This document shows positions 27,286 through 36,617 of a stretch of DNA of 59,446 nt, one piece after another. Source of the stretch: Acinetobacter sp. A2 (lineage in GTDB: Bacteria; Pseudomonadota; Gammaproteobacteria; Pseudomonadales; Moraxellaceae); assembly GCF_012371325.1 (NCBI RefSeq), contig NZ_JAAZQX010000018.1:1-59446 (forward strand), in the 5' to 3' direction. Both the position numbers and the translations under genes were made by a program. Numbering within the stretch: the first letter of the stretch is position 1; every line of letters begins with the position of its first letter. The notes below the pieces were generated by a model that worked only from the letters and a program-made list of their open reading frames with translations, was not told where the DNA came from and searched no databases.

Positions 27286-28731
27286 ATGCAATTTAATTCA
27301 CGTTATCCCACACTGCCCGCTCGCCTTTATCATCAACAGCAGCCCCTACCCTTAAAAGGTGCTAAAGCTGGACACTTTAATGCAGCATTGGCAAAAGAGC
27401 TGCAATGGAGTAGCGAGGAACAGCAGCACTGGGTAGAGATTTGCAGCGGCCAAACCACATTTCCGGAATTTCCACCTTTGGCAATGGTGTATGCAGGACA
27501 TCAATTTGGGCAATGGGCTGGTCAACTGGGAGATGGACGAGGCTTACTGATTGCACAAGTGCTAGACACGCAACAGCGTACCATTGACCTACATTTAAAA
27601 GGTGCTGGCTCAACGCCTTATTCACGTATGGGTGATGGCCGTGCGGTTTTGCGTTCTGTGATTCGTGAGTATTTGGCAGGCCATGCTTTAAATGCACTTG
27701 GTGTACCTTCAAGCAATGCGGTGGGATTCACTTCATCTACACAAGGCGTACAACGTGAAAAACTAGAACTGGGCGCCATGTTATTACGCACCTCTGACTG
27801 TCATATTCGTTTAGGTCATTTCGAATGGATCAATCAGTATCAACCTGAACTACTACCTGAATTTGTGCAAAAATGTATTGAATGGCACTACCCTGAATGC
27901 TTGACTGCCGAACAGCCTGTACTCGCCTTTGCCACCCAAGTCATTCAGCGTACAGCAGTGATGATTGCGAAATGGCAATTGGTCGGTTTTGCGCATGGCG
28001 TGATGAATACCGATAATTTAAATATCACTGGCTCTACTTTAGATTTTGGCCCTTATGGTTTTATGGAGCGTTTTCGCCCGAACTGGATCAATAACCATTC
28101 GGACTACCAAGGGCGCTATACCTACCAACAACAACCGAGCGTAGCGCACTGGAACTTATGGGTCTGGCTAAATAATTTAATTCCACTTGAGCAAAACCAA
28201 GATCAGAAAGAACACTGGAAACAAGCACTGGCAGCATGTTTAGAACATTTTGAACCAACTTTTTTAGAACATTACAAACTCGGCTTGTGTGAAAAAATGG
28301 GACTGCCAAGCTTCCATAAAGACAGTTTTGACTGCGCAACCCACTTCTTACGCATTTTGCAAAGTGAGCAACTGGATTACACTCAAAGTTTTATCCGCCT
28401 ACAAAATAAACAATACACAGAAATATTGGATGATTGTTTAGATCGTCGTCAGTGGGAAAGCTTTTTGGCACAGTATTTACAGATTCGTGAACATCAAGAT
28501 ACTGAAACTTTAGATGCCGCCATGCAACAGGCCAACCCGCACTATATTTTACGCAATCACATGGCACAAAAGGCAATTGAGCAGGCAGAACGCGATGATT
28601 TTTCAGAAGTTGAGCGTTTATTTACCCTACTCAGCCAACCGTATAGCAAACAGCCCGAGTTGGAACGGCCTGAAGATTTAGCACCCTTGCCAAGTGATGT
28701 ACCTGAAGTGATGGTGAGTTGCTCATCTTAA
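27286..28731 (+). CDS. selO: SelO/YdiU-family protein AMPylase
   Basis: A pseudokinase-fold enzyme that transfers AMP from ATP to protein hydroxyls; known SelO proteins are linked to redox stress. 481 residues. Family stretches are MVYAGHQFGQWAGQLGDGRG, HLKGAGSTPYSRMGDGRAVLR, EYLAGHAL, and the active-site region AHGVMNTDNLNITGSTLDFGPYGF. The C-terminus ends CSS, with a single Cys where some SelO proteins carry selenocysteine or a Cys pair. It is monocistronic; the next gene lies 106 bases on. Confidence 0.94.
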   Translation: MQFNSRYPTLPARLYHQQQPLPLKGAKAGHFNAALAKELQWSSEEQQHWVEICSGQTTFPEFPPLAMVYAGHQFGQWAGQLGDGRGLLIAQVLDTQQRTIDLHLKGAGSTPYSRMGDGRAVLRSVIREYLAGHALNALGVPSSNAVGFTSSTQGVQREKLELGAMLLRTSDCHIRLGHFEWINQYQPELLPEFVQKCIEWHYPECLTAEQPVLAFATQVIQRTAVMIAKWQLVGFAHGVMNTDNLNITGSTLDFGPYGFMERFRPNWINNHSDYQGRYTYQQQPSVAHWNLWVWLNNLIPLEQNQDQKEHWKQALAACLEHFEPTFLEHYKLGLCEKMGLPSFHKDSFDCATHFLRILQSEQLDYTQSFIRLQNKQYTEILDDCLDRRQWESFLAQYLQIREHQDTETLDAAMQQANPHYILRNHMAQKAIEQAERDDFSEVERLFTLLSQPYSKQPELERPEDLAPLPSDVPEVMVSCSS

Positions 28732-28772
28732 TGCTATTTTTAAGCAACAGGACGTTTAAAACTCCAGCAAAG

Positions 28773-28812
28773 TTATACACATTTTCTGTGGATAAAGATG
28801 TGGTTATCCACA
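28773..28812. promoter_or_regulatory. Cluster of three DnaA boxes
   Basis: Three 9-mers fall within 40 bases: TTATACACA (28773-28781), TGTGGATAA (28787-28795, the consensus box on the minus strand) and TTATCCACA (28804-28812). Two are perfect consensus boxes facing each other and the third is the common C-to-A variant. They lie 25-65 bases upstream of the YjbR-like gene, where DnaA could control its promoter or be titrated. Confidence 0.7.
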
Positions 28813-28837
28813 GGATAAACTTTTAAGGCGAAGATGA

Positions 28838-29224
28838 ATGGCACAAACACAGAAATCACTGCATCAACTTGCAGCCAATGCCGCAGAAAAATTACCAGAA
28901 GTGAGCTTGAGCGAACCTTTTGGCGATGGCTGTTTGGTGCATAAGGTATTTGATAAAGTGTTTATGCTGAGTCTGTATTTAAATGGTCATGCCATAATCA
29001 ATCTAAAAGTTCAGCCTGAACATGGCGCCATGTTACGTGATTTTTATCCCTATATCCGTGCAGGTTGGCACATGAACAAACAGCACTGGATTTCAATTTT
29101 TGCAGATGAGGACTTAAATGCACAACTGGTACAAGATTTGGTTTTAAATTCTTATGAACTGGTGGTCGCAAAATTAAAGAAAGTAGAAAGACAACGGATT
29201 GAGCTTTTGCGTAGCGCAACTTGA
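28838..29224 (+). CDS. MmcQ/YjbR-family protein
   Basis: 128 residues with the family's compact fold: LPEVSLSEPFGDGCLVHKVFDKVFML, then INLKVQPEHGAMLRDFYPYIRAGWHMNKQHWISI and a C-terminal helix ending KKVERQR. YjbR-like proteins have a CyaY-like fold and are often called DNA-binding on structural grounds; no direct function is established. AAGG lies before the ATG. The three DnaA boxes just upstream are unusual for this family. Confidence 0.82.
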   Translation: MAQTQKSLHQLAANAAEKLPEVSLSEPFGDGCLVHKVFDKVFMLSLYLNGHAIINLKVQPEHGAMLRDFYPYIRAGWHMNKQHWISIFADEDLNAQLVQDLVLNSYELVVAKLKKVERQRIELLRSAT

Positions 29225-29290
29225 GTCAATAAAACATTTAAAAGCTATTTGCTCTGCACTTTTTCAACATAATATCTAACTAAGAAAAAC

Positions 29291-29316
29291 AAAAGCGAAT
29301 CTTCCAAGATTCGCTT
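29291..29316 (-). terminator. Terminator of baeSR
   Basis: Eleven-base stem AAGCGAATCTT/AAGATTCGCTT with a two-base loop. On the minus strand it is followed by TTTGTTTTTC. It lies 16 bases past the baeR stop. Confidence 0.8.
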
Positions 29317-29331
29317 ATTGAATTTTTAAAC

Positions 29332-30018
29332 TTATTCTTCTGGATACTCAAAACGATAGCCCACGCCATACACTGCTTGAATCCATTCATGCCGATTACC
29401 TGTTTCTGCTGCGTCAGAAATTTTACGGCGTAAGTTTTTAATGTGGCTATCAATCACACGGTCAGCCACTTCAAAACTGTCAGGGTTAATATGATCTAGC
29501 AATTGCGCTCTTGAATACACCTGCCCCACATGCTCTAAAAACAGTTCCAATAAGCGGAATTCTGTCGGGGTCAAATTCAAGGTTTTTTGCTGATACCAAA
29601 TACGCTGCTGCGCTTTATCCATGCGGAATAAATCATTGCTTTCAGGCCCAACTTTGCGTTCTAAGCGACGCAAAACCGCCTGCACGCGCGCGACCAATTC
29701 TTTTGGGCTAAAAGGCTTACAAACATAATCATCTGCCCCCATGTTTAAACCCAGCACCCGATCTATTTCTTCTGTTCGAGCGGTAACCATAATAATTGGC
29801 ACATCGGACTGTTCACGTACTTTTCGGCAAATGGTCAGGCCGTCCATGCGTGGTACCATCAAATCCAAAATCATCAGGCTTGGTTTACGCTGCAAAAAGC
29901 TGTCATAAGCTTCTTGCCCATCATGAAACATACTGACTTCAAAACCAGCAGCTTCTAAATAATCTCGCACCAATTGGGCCAGTTCAATTTCATCTTCAAC
30001 CAGTAAGATATGTTTCAT
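29332..30018 (-). CDS. baeR: OmpR-family response regulator BaeR
   Basis: 228 residues from the ATG at 30018 (AAGGAA eight bases upstream). The receiver domain (1-120) has the acidic pair in VEDE and the phosphoacceptor Asp52 in LDLMVPRMDG. A C-terminal winged helix (about 130-225) carries LTPTEFRLLELF and RVIDSHIKNLRRKI. In Acinetobacter BaeSR responds to envelope stress and influences AdeABC-type efflux; this is family knowledge. It is encoded 20 bases downstream of baeS. Confidence 0.9.
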   Translation of the reverse strand: MKHILLVEDEIELAQLVRDYLEAAGFEVSMFHDGQEAYDSFLQRKPSLMILDLMVPRMDGLTICRKVREQSDVPIIMVTARTEEIDRVLGLNMGADDYVCKPFSPKELVARVQAVLRRLERKVGPESNDLFRMDKAQQRIWYQQKTLNLTPTEFRLLELFLEHVGQVYSRAQLLDHINPDSFEVADRVIDSHIKNLRRKISDAAETGNRHEWIQAVYGVGYRFEYPEE

Positions 30019-30038
30019 GCACGATTCCTTAAAGTCCA

Positions 30039-31760
30039 TTAAGATTTGATTTTTGGAAAACTTAATTTGCAGCGTAAACCACCCAACGGTGAATGAGCAA
30101 AACTTAACTCTCCGCCCAATGCTTTGGCAATTTTGACCGATAAGGCCAAACCTAAACCTGTACCACCTGTCGCCCGAGTGCGTGAATCATCGGCACGATA
30201 AAAACGTTCACCCAAACGGGCCAGTTGTTCATCACTTAGGCCAAACGGGCTGTCGTCTACATACACGGTCCACTCGGTTGCGCTTTGACTGGTGTGAATA
30301 TGCACCTGCCCACCTGCTTCGGTATAGCGAATACTGTTACTCAATAAGTTGAGCATAATTTGTTTAAAACGGTCTATATCTAATTGTAATTGCGTGCCTT
30401 CACCAGACACGATCAAGTCCAATTGCGCCTGCTCAAATTTCGGCTTGAAGCTTTCAATTTCCTGTTCAATCACTTGCCAAGGGTCTATGCTTGCAAAATA
30501 GCACTTCAATTGCATGGCTTCAGCTTGAGCCAAGTCAGACAAATCCTGCGTCAGTTTTTTCAGACTATTGACCTGATGCATCATGGCTGCCAAATGCTCT
30601 GGCGTGGCTTTGCGGATACCATCTTGCATGGCTTCAATTTGTGCCTGCAACACCGCCAATGGGGTTTTCAATTCATGCGAAGTATCTGCCACCCACTGAC
30701 GGCGTGAGTTTTCATGTTGATCTAAAATCACCGCCAAATGGTTCAGTTCTGTCGATAAATCACCCAACTCATCATTACGATTGACCGTGACCTGATGCTG
30801 ATAATGGCCTTTGGTCAATTCGCGTGTGCCATTTAATAAACGCTGAATTGGCTTTTTAAAATAGGTCGCCAACAGTAAGGCAGCAATCAAACTGGCCAAA
30901 ATACTTAAGGCATAAACCAATAATAAATAACGAGTTTGCTTACTAAAGAAGTTAATGCTTAACGCATCTTCCTGCTCAAGCACAGGTTTTAACCCCAAAT
31001 AGCCCACGATTTTTTCACCGACCATAATTGGACGATAGGAAATCTGAGTTTCCGCAGGCTCACCCACAACAAACTGACGCTGCGCATCATATAAAGATAA
31101 ACGTGAACTCAACCCCAAACGGTCAGGCATCGAAATAAACTGTTTTTTACCCGAAGCGTCTGTTGTATTGTTCTGCCCTTCGTTTTTACGATCTGAACGG
31201 AATGCATTTTGATTGGCGCTTAAAGGAAATACTAACCCCTCAAAAGGCTGAAACTGCGAAGGTAAATTTAGCTCTAACCAACGTAACTCTTCTGCATTGG
31301 CTTGACGCTTCATTGGGTCCGGCTCAACCACACTCGGATTTACATTGGCTAAGCTATGTTCCTGAAAATAGCGCTGCTGCAAGGCAATATCATACTGACG
31401 ACGCAACCACCAACGCGATAAACGGTCATAATCATCGGGTGCGGCTTCGCCTTCTATTTGTAAAATTTGCGCCTGAATGGCATTGCCCCAGTCATGGTAC
31501 ACCGCATACACTTCTGCCAAGTTTTGGATGACCAAATCCAGCTTCTGCATTTCTACGTCGGCCACGTATTTACTGAAGTTACGCTGCATATTGACATGCA
31601 ATACCCCCAAACTAACCGTGGTGATTAGCAAGGTCGTCAGTAGCACTGTTAAAAACAGGCGTAAGGCGATGGGAATGCGGCGAATTTTCAATAGAACAGT
31701 CTCAGAATTTTTTCTTAATTTTGAGCATTGTAACCAACAGCGCTTCAAAAAACTCTCCAT
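30039..31760 (-). CDS. baeS: Sensor histidine kinase BaeS
   Basis: Inner-membrane kinase partner of BaeR. Parts in order: TM1 (IALRLFLTVLLTTLLITTVSLG), a periplasmic sensor of about 220 residues, TM2 (YLLLVYALSILASLIAALLLA), HAMP, the H-box DTSHELKTPLAV, the N-box LNLLSNSIRYT and the G-box TGGTGLGLAL. The start is unsure: 31760 is the only ATG before TM1, the frame stays open to a TTG at 31799, and a TTG at 31691 (start of LKIRRIPIALR) would give a 550-residue protein closer to the usual N-terminus. It is divergent from the Spy-like lipoprotein gene. Confidence 0.88.
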   Translation of the reverse strand: MESFLKRCWLQCSKLRKNSETVLLKIRRIPIALRLFLTVLLTTLLITTVSLGVLHVNMQRNFSKYVADVEMQKLDLVIQNLAEVYAVYHDWGNAIQAQILQIEGEAAPDDYDRLSRWWLRRQYDIALQQRYFQEHSLANVNPSVVEPDPMKRQANAEELRWLELNLPSQFQPFEGLVFPLSANQNAFRSDRKNEGQNNTTDASGKKQFISMPDRLGLSSRLSLYDAQRQFVVGEPAETQISYRPIMVGEKIVGYLGLKPVLEQEDALSINFFSKQTRYLLLVYALSILASLIAALLLATYFKKPIQRLLNGTRELTKGHYQHQVTVNRNDELGDLSTELNHLAVILDQHENSRRQWVADTSHELKTPLAVLQAQIEAMQDGIRKATPEHLAAMMHQVNSLKKLTQDLSDLAQAEAMQLKCYFASIDPWQVIEQEIESFKPKFEQAQLDLIVSGEGTQLQLDIDRFKQIMLNLLSNSIRYTEAGGQVHIHTSQSATEWTVYVDDSPFGLSDEQLARLGERFYRADDSRTRATGGTGLGLALSVKIAKALGGELSFAHSPLGGLRCKLSFPKIKS

Positions 31761-31827
31761 TGTTTCTTCATCTTTATTATTTAATCTTAACTTAAGCAAA
31801 GTCGGATTCCAGTTAAGGAGATGTAAG

Positions 31828-32451
31828 ATGAAACAGATGACAAAAATCGCGTTACTTGGGGCGAGTGTTTTGGGGATGGGTGCTTTAACGGCTTGTCAAA
31901 CCAGCAATGACTTAACGGATCGACAACAGACACGTATGATGAAGCATCATGCTGTAGCCGACTCACGTTTTAGCCCAGAACAACGTGAACAGTATCGTGC
32001 GAAGCGCGCAGAACACCGTGCTTTCCGTAGCCAGATGCAACAAGCATGTGACAATAAGGCAGCAGGTACAAAGCTGCAACTCAAACTCAGCGAAAAAACA
32101 GTTTCGGGCACCTGTACTATGCGCTTTCAGCCAGACCGTCAATCGTTTAAACAACAACGTCAATATATGATGAAACAGCATCAAGCTATGCATGCCAATA
32201 TGCAGCGCCCGCAACGTGGTGAAGTACTGACCGATGCACAACGTGCTGAAATGACCAAACAGTACGATCAACGATTGGCACAGCGTCAAGCTCATCAACA
32301 AGCAATGCGCACAGCTTGTGAAGGTAAAACCCATGGTCAAAAAGTTCAGGTTAAACTAGGCGACCAACAACTCAATGGTCAATGTTTAGTACGTTTTCAG
32401 CCAAATCAGCCTATTCAACCTTTAAAAATCAAGCAATCTGCATCACGTTAA
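31828..32451 (+). CDS. Duplicated Spy/CpxP-like lipoprotein, divergent from baeSR
   Basis: 207 residues from the ATG at 31828, with AAGGAGATGTAAG just upstream. Signal peptide with lipobox LTAC (Cys23). The mature part is an internal duplication: unit 1 about 48-102, unit 2 about 135-192. Each has a helical segment opening FSPEQRE or LTDAQRA, a Cys, the block KLQLKL or KVQVKL, a second Cys and RFQP. The Cys spacing is 22 in both (74/96 and 164/186), suggesting one disulfide per unit. The LTxxQ-like openings recall Spy/CpxP chaperones, and spy is a BaeR target in E. coli. No named family was recognised; a BaeSR-controlled envelope role is inference. Confidence 0.7.
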   Translation: MKQMTKIALLGASVLGMGALTACQTSNDLTDRQQTRMMKHHAVADSRFSPEQREQYRAKRAEHRAFRSQMQQACDNKAAGTKLQLKLSEKTVSGTCTMRFQPDRQSFKQQRQYMMKQHQAMHANMQRPQRGEVLTDAQRAEMTKQYDQRLAQRQAHQQAMRTACEGKTHGQKVQVKLGDQQLNGQCLVRFQPNQPIQPLKIKQSASR

Positions 32452-32481
32452 GCAATCGTACCAGTCAATTCACACTGTTTT

Positions 32482-32506
32482 AAAGGCGCTCATTGAGCGC
32501 CTTTTT
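32482..32506 (+). terminator. Terminator of the Spy-like lipoprotein gene
   Basis: AAAGGCGCTC/GAGCGCCTTT with a three-base loop, then T. It lies 31 bases past the stop. The remaining 280 bases before the next ATG hold no gene and must include the promoter of the acyl-CoA dehydrogenase. Confidence 0.85.
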
Positions 32507-32786
32507 ATTGATCTTTTTATCCACTGCACTCAGACATGTCTCTTTACGCTTTTTGACTATTTGTGTCATTTCAAACTCAGTAAAACTGTTTACACTCAAA
32601 CAACTTAGCCATTTCAAGATAAAAATCTTTGACTTTGCAGTCACTAAGAAATGCTATTTAGATGCTTGTACCGAATCAGAAGATGTTGCACGATTACAAC
32701 CATTCCAACAGGTCATGTCTGAGAAGGCATGCTTTGAAATCCATTTAAAATATAACGCTGGTCAAACCAGTATTGAGGAAACCGAT

Positions 32787-34589
32787 ATGCCACAATACAA
32801 AGCGCCTTTACGTGATATGCAATTCGTTTTGCATGAATTATTAAATGCTGAAGAACACTATGCAAAATTACCTGCATTCCAAGAAAACGTAAGCCGTGAA
32901 TTGGTTGACCAATATTTGGAAGCTGCAGCAGATTTCTGTGAAAATGAATTATCTCCATTGAACCAAGTGGGCGACCGTGAAGGTTGTACTTGGAATGATG
33001 GCGTGGTGACCACACCAACAGGCTTTAAAGAAGCGTATCAAAAATATATCGAACTGGGCTTCCCTTCGCTTTCTGCAGAAGAACAATACGGCGGTCAAGG
33101 CTTACCAAACTCTTTAGGTATTACCATTTCAGAAATGGTGGGTACAGCGAACTGGTCATGGGGCATGTACCCTGGTCTTTCTCATGGTGCGGTACGTACC
33201 TTAGAACACCACGGTTCACAAGAACAAAAAGATGCTTATTTGCCAAAATTAGTATCGGGTGAGTGGACGGGCACCATGTGCTTAACCGAATCTCACGCAG
33301 GTTCTGACTTGGGTATTATCCGTACCAAAGCTGAGCCACAAGCAGACGGTAGCTATGCAATCTCTGGCGAGAAAATCTTTATCTCTGCTGGCGAACACGA
33401 CATGGCAGAGAATATCGTACACATCGTATTGGCACGCTTACCAGGCGCACCTAAAGGTACTAAAGGTATTTCTTTGTTCATCGTACCTAAGTTCAACCTC
33501 AATGCAGATGGTTCTGTAGGCGAGCGTAATGGTGTACGTTGTGGCTCAATCGAACACAAAATGGGTATTCATGGCAACGCAACTTGCGTCATCAACTTTG
33601 ATAACGCTAAAGGTTTCTTGATTGGCCCTGAAAACCGTGGTCTAAACTGTATGTTCACGTTCATGAACACTGCACGTATTGGTACAGCGGTACAAGGTCT
33701 TGCAGCATCTGAAGGTTCTTTCCAAGGTGCATTAACTTATGCCAAAGACCGTTTGGCAATGCGTTCACTTTCTGGCCCGAAAGCACCTGAAAAAGAAGCA
33801 GACCCAATTATTGTGCATCCAGCTGTACGCAACATGCTTTTAACTCAAAAAGCGTATGCTGAAGGTGGTCGTGCGTTGGTGTACTTGCTTGCACAACATG
33901 CAGACATCGTTGAACAAGGTGCAACTGAAGAAGAGCGTAAATTCTCTGACAACATCTTGTCTTTACTGACTCCAATTGCAAAAGCATTCTTAACTGAAAC
34001 AGGTTCTGAATCTGCAAAACACGGTGTTCAAGTCTTTGGTGGTCATGGCTTCATTTCTGAGCATGGCATGGAACAAATTGTGCGTGACACACGTATTTCT
34101 TGCTTGTACGAAGGTACAACTGAAATCCAGTCTATTGACTTGTTAGGCCGTAAAGTATTGGGTACACAAGGTGCAATGTTGAAAGACTTCACCAAAATTA
34201 TTCACAAATTTGCAGAAGCCAACAAAGACAACGCTGCGATGCAAGAATTTGTTGAACCGCTTGCGGCACTTAACAAAGAATGGGGCGACTTGACCATGCA
34301 ACTTGGTATGCGTGCAATGCAAAACCCTGAAGAAGTTGGTGCTGCGGCAGTAGACTACCTCTACTTCTCTGGTTATGTAACGCTTGCTTACCTATGGGCT
34401 CGTATGGCTTTGGTTGCACAAGAAGCACTAGCTGCAGGTACAACCGATGTAGACTTCTACAATGCTAAAGTAACTACAGCACGTTTCTACTTCAAAAAAA
34501 TCTTGCCACGTGTTCGTTCACACGTTGATGTGATTGCAACAGGTGTAGAGCCTTTACTTGCATTAGATGCTGAACACTTTGCTTTCTAA
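32787..34589 (+). CDS. Acyl-CoA dehydrogenase (paralogue 1)
   Basis: FAD enzyme catalysing the first oxidation of beta-oxidation. 600 residues from the ATG at 32787 (GAGGAA eight bases upstream); the frame is open for another 98 codons, but those lack protein character and the paralogue begins at the matching position. Parts: N-terminal helical domain, middle strand domain (MCLTESHAGSDLGIIRTKAE), C-terminal helical domain with FGGHGFISEHGMEQIVRD and the catalytic Glu in LYEGTTEIQ, then a C-terminal extension typical of the large 590-600 residue acyl-CoA dehydrogenases. Paralogous to the next gene. Chain-length preference cannot be read. Confidence 0.93.
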   Translation: MPQYKAPLRDMQFVLHELLNAEEHYAKLPAFQENVSRELVDQYLEAAADFCENELSPLNQVGDREGCTWNDGVVTTPTGFKEAYQKYIELGFPSLSAEEQYGGQGLPNSLGITISEMVGTANWSWGMYPGLSHGAVRTLEHHGSQEQKDAYLPKLVSGEWTGTMCLTESHAGSDLGIIRTKAEPQADGSYAISGEKIFISAGEHDMAENIVHIVLARLPGAPKGTKGISLFIVPKFNLNADGSVGERNGVRCGSIEHKMGIHGNATCVINFDNAKGFLIGPENRGLNCMFTFMNTARIGTAVQGLAASEGSFQGALTYAKDRLAMRSLSGPKAPEKEADPIIVHPAVRNMLLTQKAYAEGGRALVYLLAQHADIVEQGATEEERKFSDNILSLLTPIAKAFLTETGSESAKHGVQVFGGHGFISEHGMEQIVRDTRISCLYEGTTEIQSIDLLGRKVLGTQGAMLKDFTKIIHKFAEANKDNAAMQEFVEPLAALNKEWGDLTMQLGMRAMQNPEEVGAAAVDYLYFSGYVTLAYLWARMALVAQEALAAGTTDVDFYNAKVTTARFYFKKILPRVRSHVDVIATGVEPLLALDAEHFAF

Positions 34590-34652
34590 GCTAAATATTG
34601 AGAATATTTAACTAGATATTCAAAATGTTGTACTCTTGAGTACAGAAATTGA

Positions 34653-34687
34653 GAAAGGACGGTCATAGCATTGGCAGTCCTTTTTCT
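34653..34687 (+). terminator. Terminator between the two acyl-CoA dehydrogenase genes
   Basis: AAAGGAC/GTCCTTT with a 14-base loop, followed by TTCTTT. This suggests the two paralogues are separate transcription units. Confidence 0.65.
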
Positions 34688-34792
34688 TTATAAATAAAGC
34701 ATTCTTTCGTTTGAGCCACCTACAACATTCATAATTGTAGATTACACTGAACTCAGCGAATCAAGATTCAAACAATAAACAGGTGAAACCAC

Positions 34793-36574
34793 ATGCCAAT
34801 TTATAATGCTCCTCTTGCCGATATGAAATTCATCTTAAATGATGTTTTTAATGCAGAACAATTCTGGCAAAACAATGAAAATTTAGCTCACCTAGATGCT
34901 GCAACGGCCGAAGCAATTTTGGAAGAAATGGCAAAGTTTGCCCAAAACGTGACCCTGCCTATTAACCGTAGTGGTGATGAAGAAGGCGCAACGTACAACA
35001 ATGGTGAAGTGACTACCCCTGCTGGCTTTAAAGAAGCATTTAAACAATATGCCGAAGGCGGTTGGATTGGTTTGGGCGCAGATGAAGAATGGGGCGGTCA
35101 GGGCATGCCAAAAATGCTGACTGTTTTGTCAGATGAAATGCTATTTGCTACTAACCCATCATTTATGTTGTATCCATTGCTGTCTGTAGGCGCAGGTATG
35201 GCTTTAAACAGCTATGCATCACAAGAGCAAAAAGAAACCTATTTACCTAAAATTTACTCAGGTGAGTGGTCAGGTACCATGTGTTTAACTGAGCCACATG
35301 CAGGGACTGACTTGGGTATTATTAAAACCAAAGCTGAACCAAATGCAGATGGTACTTACAACATCACTGGTACCAAAATCTTTATTACAGGTGGTGACCA
35401 CGACCTTGCAGAAAACATCATTCACTTGGTTTTGGCTAAAACACCAGATGCTCCTGCAGGTTCACGTGGTATTTCTTTATTCATCGTACCGAAATTCTTG
35501 GTCAATGAAGATGGTTCATTAGGTGAACGCAACCCAGTTGGCCCAGGTTCAATTGAACACAAAATGGGGATCAAAGCCTCTGCAACTTGTGTGATGAACT
35601 TTGATGGTGCCAAAGGCTACTTAGTGGGTAAAGAAAATGAAGGCTTAGCAGCCATGTTCGTCATGATGAACTACGAACGTCTGTCTATGGGTATTCAAGG
35701 CTTAGGCGCATCTGAGTTTGCCTATCAAAATGCTGCACAATATGCGACTGACCGTATTCAGGGTCGCAGTGCATCAGGCGTTAAGTCACCGAACAAAGCA
35801 GCTGACAGCATTTTGGTGCATGGTGATGTACGTCGTATGCTATTAAATGCGCGTGCCAATAACGAAGCATCTCGTGCATTTGCGGTTTATGTAGGTCAAC
35901 AGCTCGATATCACTAAATTCTCTACCGATGCAGAAGCGGTGCAGAAAGCCAATAACCGTGTTGCCCTGCTCACACCAATTGCAAAAGCCTATTTAACCGA
36001 TACCGCATTCCAAGCGACTTTAGATGCTCAAATGTGCTTCGGTGGCCATGGTTATATCCGCGAATGGGGCATGGAGCAATGTGTACGTGATTTACGTATT
36101 GCCCAAATTTATGAAGGCACCAACGGCGTACAATCACAAGACTTGATTGGTCGTAAAACCATTAAATGCAATGGTGAATTTATTGCAGAATACATTGCAG
36201 AAATCCGTGATTTTGCCAATGGTTTAGACGCAGACCTGAACTTCATTAAAGATGCAACTTTGGATGCAGCGACTGAGGTTGAATCAGTTACTCAATACAT
36301 TCTTAATGCGGCCAAAGAAAATGTAGACTTCCCGAATGCTGCAGCAGTAGATTATTTGCATGCAGTAGGTTTGCTCAGCTTTGCTTATATGTTCGCGCGC
36401 ATTGCCAATGCCGCTAAGCAAAAAGATGGCGAGTTCTATCAAAACAAATTGTCATTGGCACTCTACTTTGTACAACGTGTTTTACCAGAACTTGCATTAC
36501 GCATTACCAAAGTAAAAGCGGGTGCAGAAGTGATTATGAACTTCAGCGAAGATTACTTCACTAATCAAGCTTAA
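34793..36574 (+). CDS. Acyl-CoA dehydrogenase (paralogue 2)
   Basis: 593 residues, aligned over its whole length with the preceding gene: shared starts (IYNAPLADMKFILNDVFNAE versus QYKAPLRDMQFVLHELLNAE), MCLTEPHAGTDLGIIKTKAE and FGGHGYIREWGMEQCVRD, with the catalytic Glu in QIYEGTNGVQ. Differences cluster in the C-terminal extension. Probably a tandem duplication with divided substrate range. Cytoplasmic, FAD-dependent, passing electrons to ETF by family knowledge. Confidence 0.93.
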   Translation: MPIYNAPLADMKFILNDVFNAEQFWQNNENLAHLDAATAEAILEEMAKFAQNVTLPINRSGDEEGATYNNGEVTTPAGFKEAFKQYAEGGWIGLGADEEWGGQGMPKMLTVLSDEMLFATNPSFMLYPLLSVGAGMALNSYASQEQKETYLPKIYSGEWSGTMCLTEPHAGTDLGIIKTKAEPNADGTYNITGTKIFITGGDHDLAENIIHLVLAKTPDAPAGSRGISLFIVPKFLVNEDGSLGERNPVGPGSIEHKMGIKASATCVMNFDGAKGYLVGKENEGLAAMFVMMNYERLSMGIQGLGASEFAYQNAAQYATDRIQGRSASGVKSPNKAADSILVHGDVRRMLLNARANNEASRAFAVYVGQQLDITKFSTDAEAVQKANNRVALLTPIAKAYLTDTAFQATLDAQMCFGGHGYIREWGMEQCVRDLRIAQIYEGTNGVQSQDLIGRKTIKCNGEFIAEYIAEIRDFANGLDADLNFIKDATLDAATEVESVTQYILNAAKENVDFPNAAAVDYLHAVGLLSFAYMFARIANAAKQKDGEFYQNKLSLALYFVQRVLPELALRITKVKAGAEVIMNFSEDYFTNQA

Positions 36575-36587
36575 CTCGATTGTCTCT

Positions 36588-36617
36588 AAAAAACGCCTGC
36601 ATTGTCAGGCGTTTTTT
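36588..36617 (+). terminator. Terminator of acyl-CoA dehydrogenase 2
   Basis: AAAACGCCTG/CAGGCGTTTT with a six-base loop and a T run, 14 bases past the stop. Confidence 0.88.

Noticed and set aside
28773..28812. Replication origin
   Set aside because: Three DnaA boxes are present, but there is no dnaA/dnaN/gidA neighbourhood, no clear AT-rich 13-mer array and no further boxes, so only a regulatory or titration site is claimed.
32493..32786. 98-residue N-terminal extension of the first acyl-CoA dehydrogenase
   Set aside because: It starts at the preceding terminator, lacks protein-like composition, has no counterpart in the paralogue, and a good ribosome site precedes the ATG at 32787.
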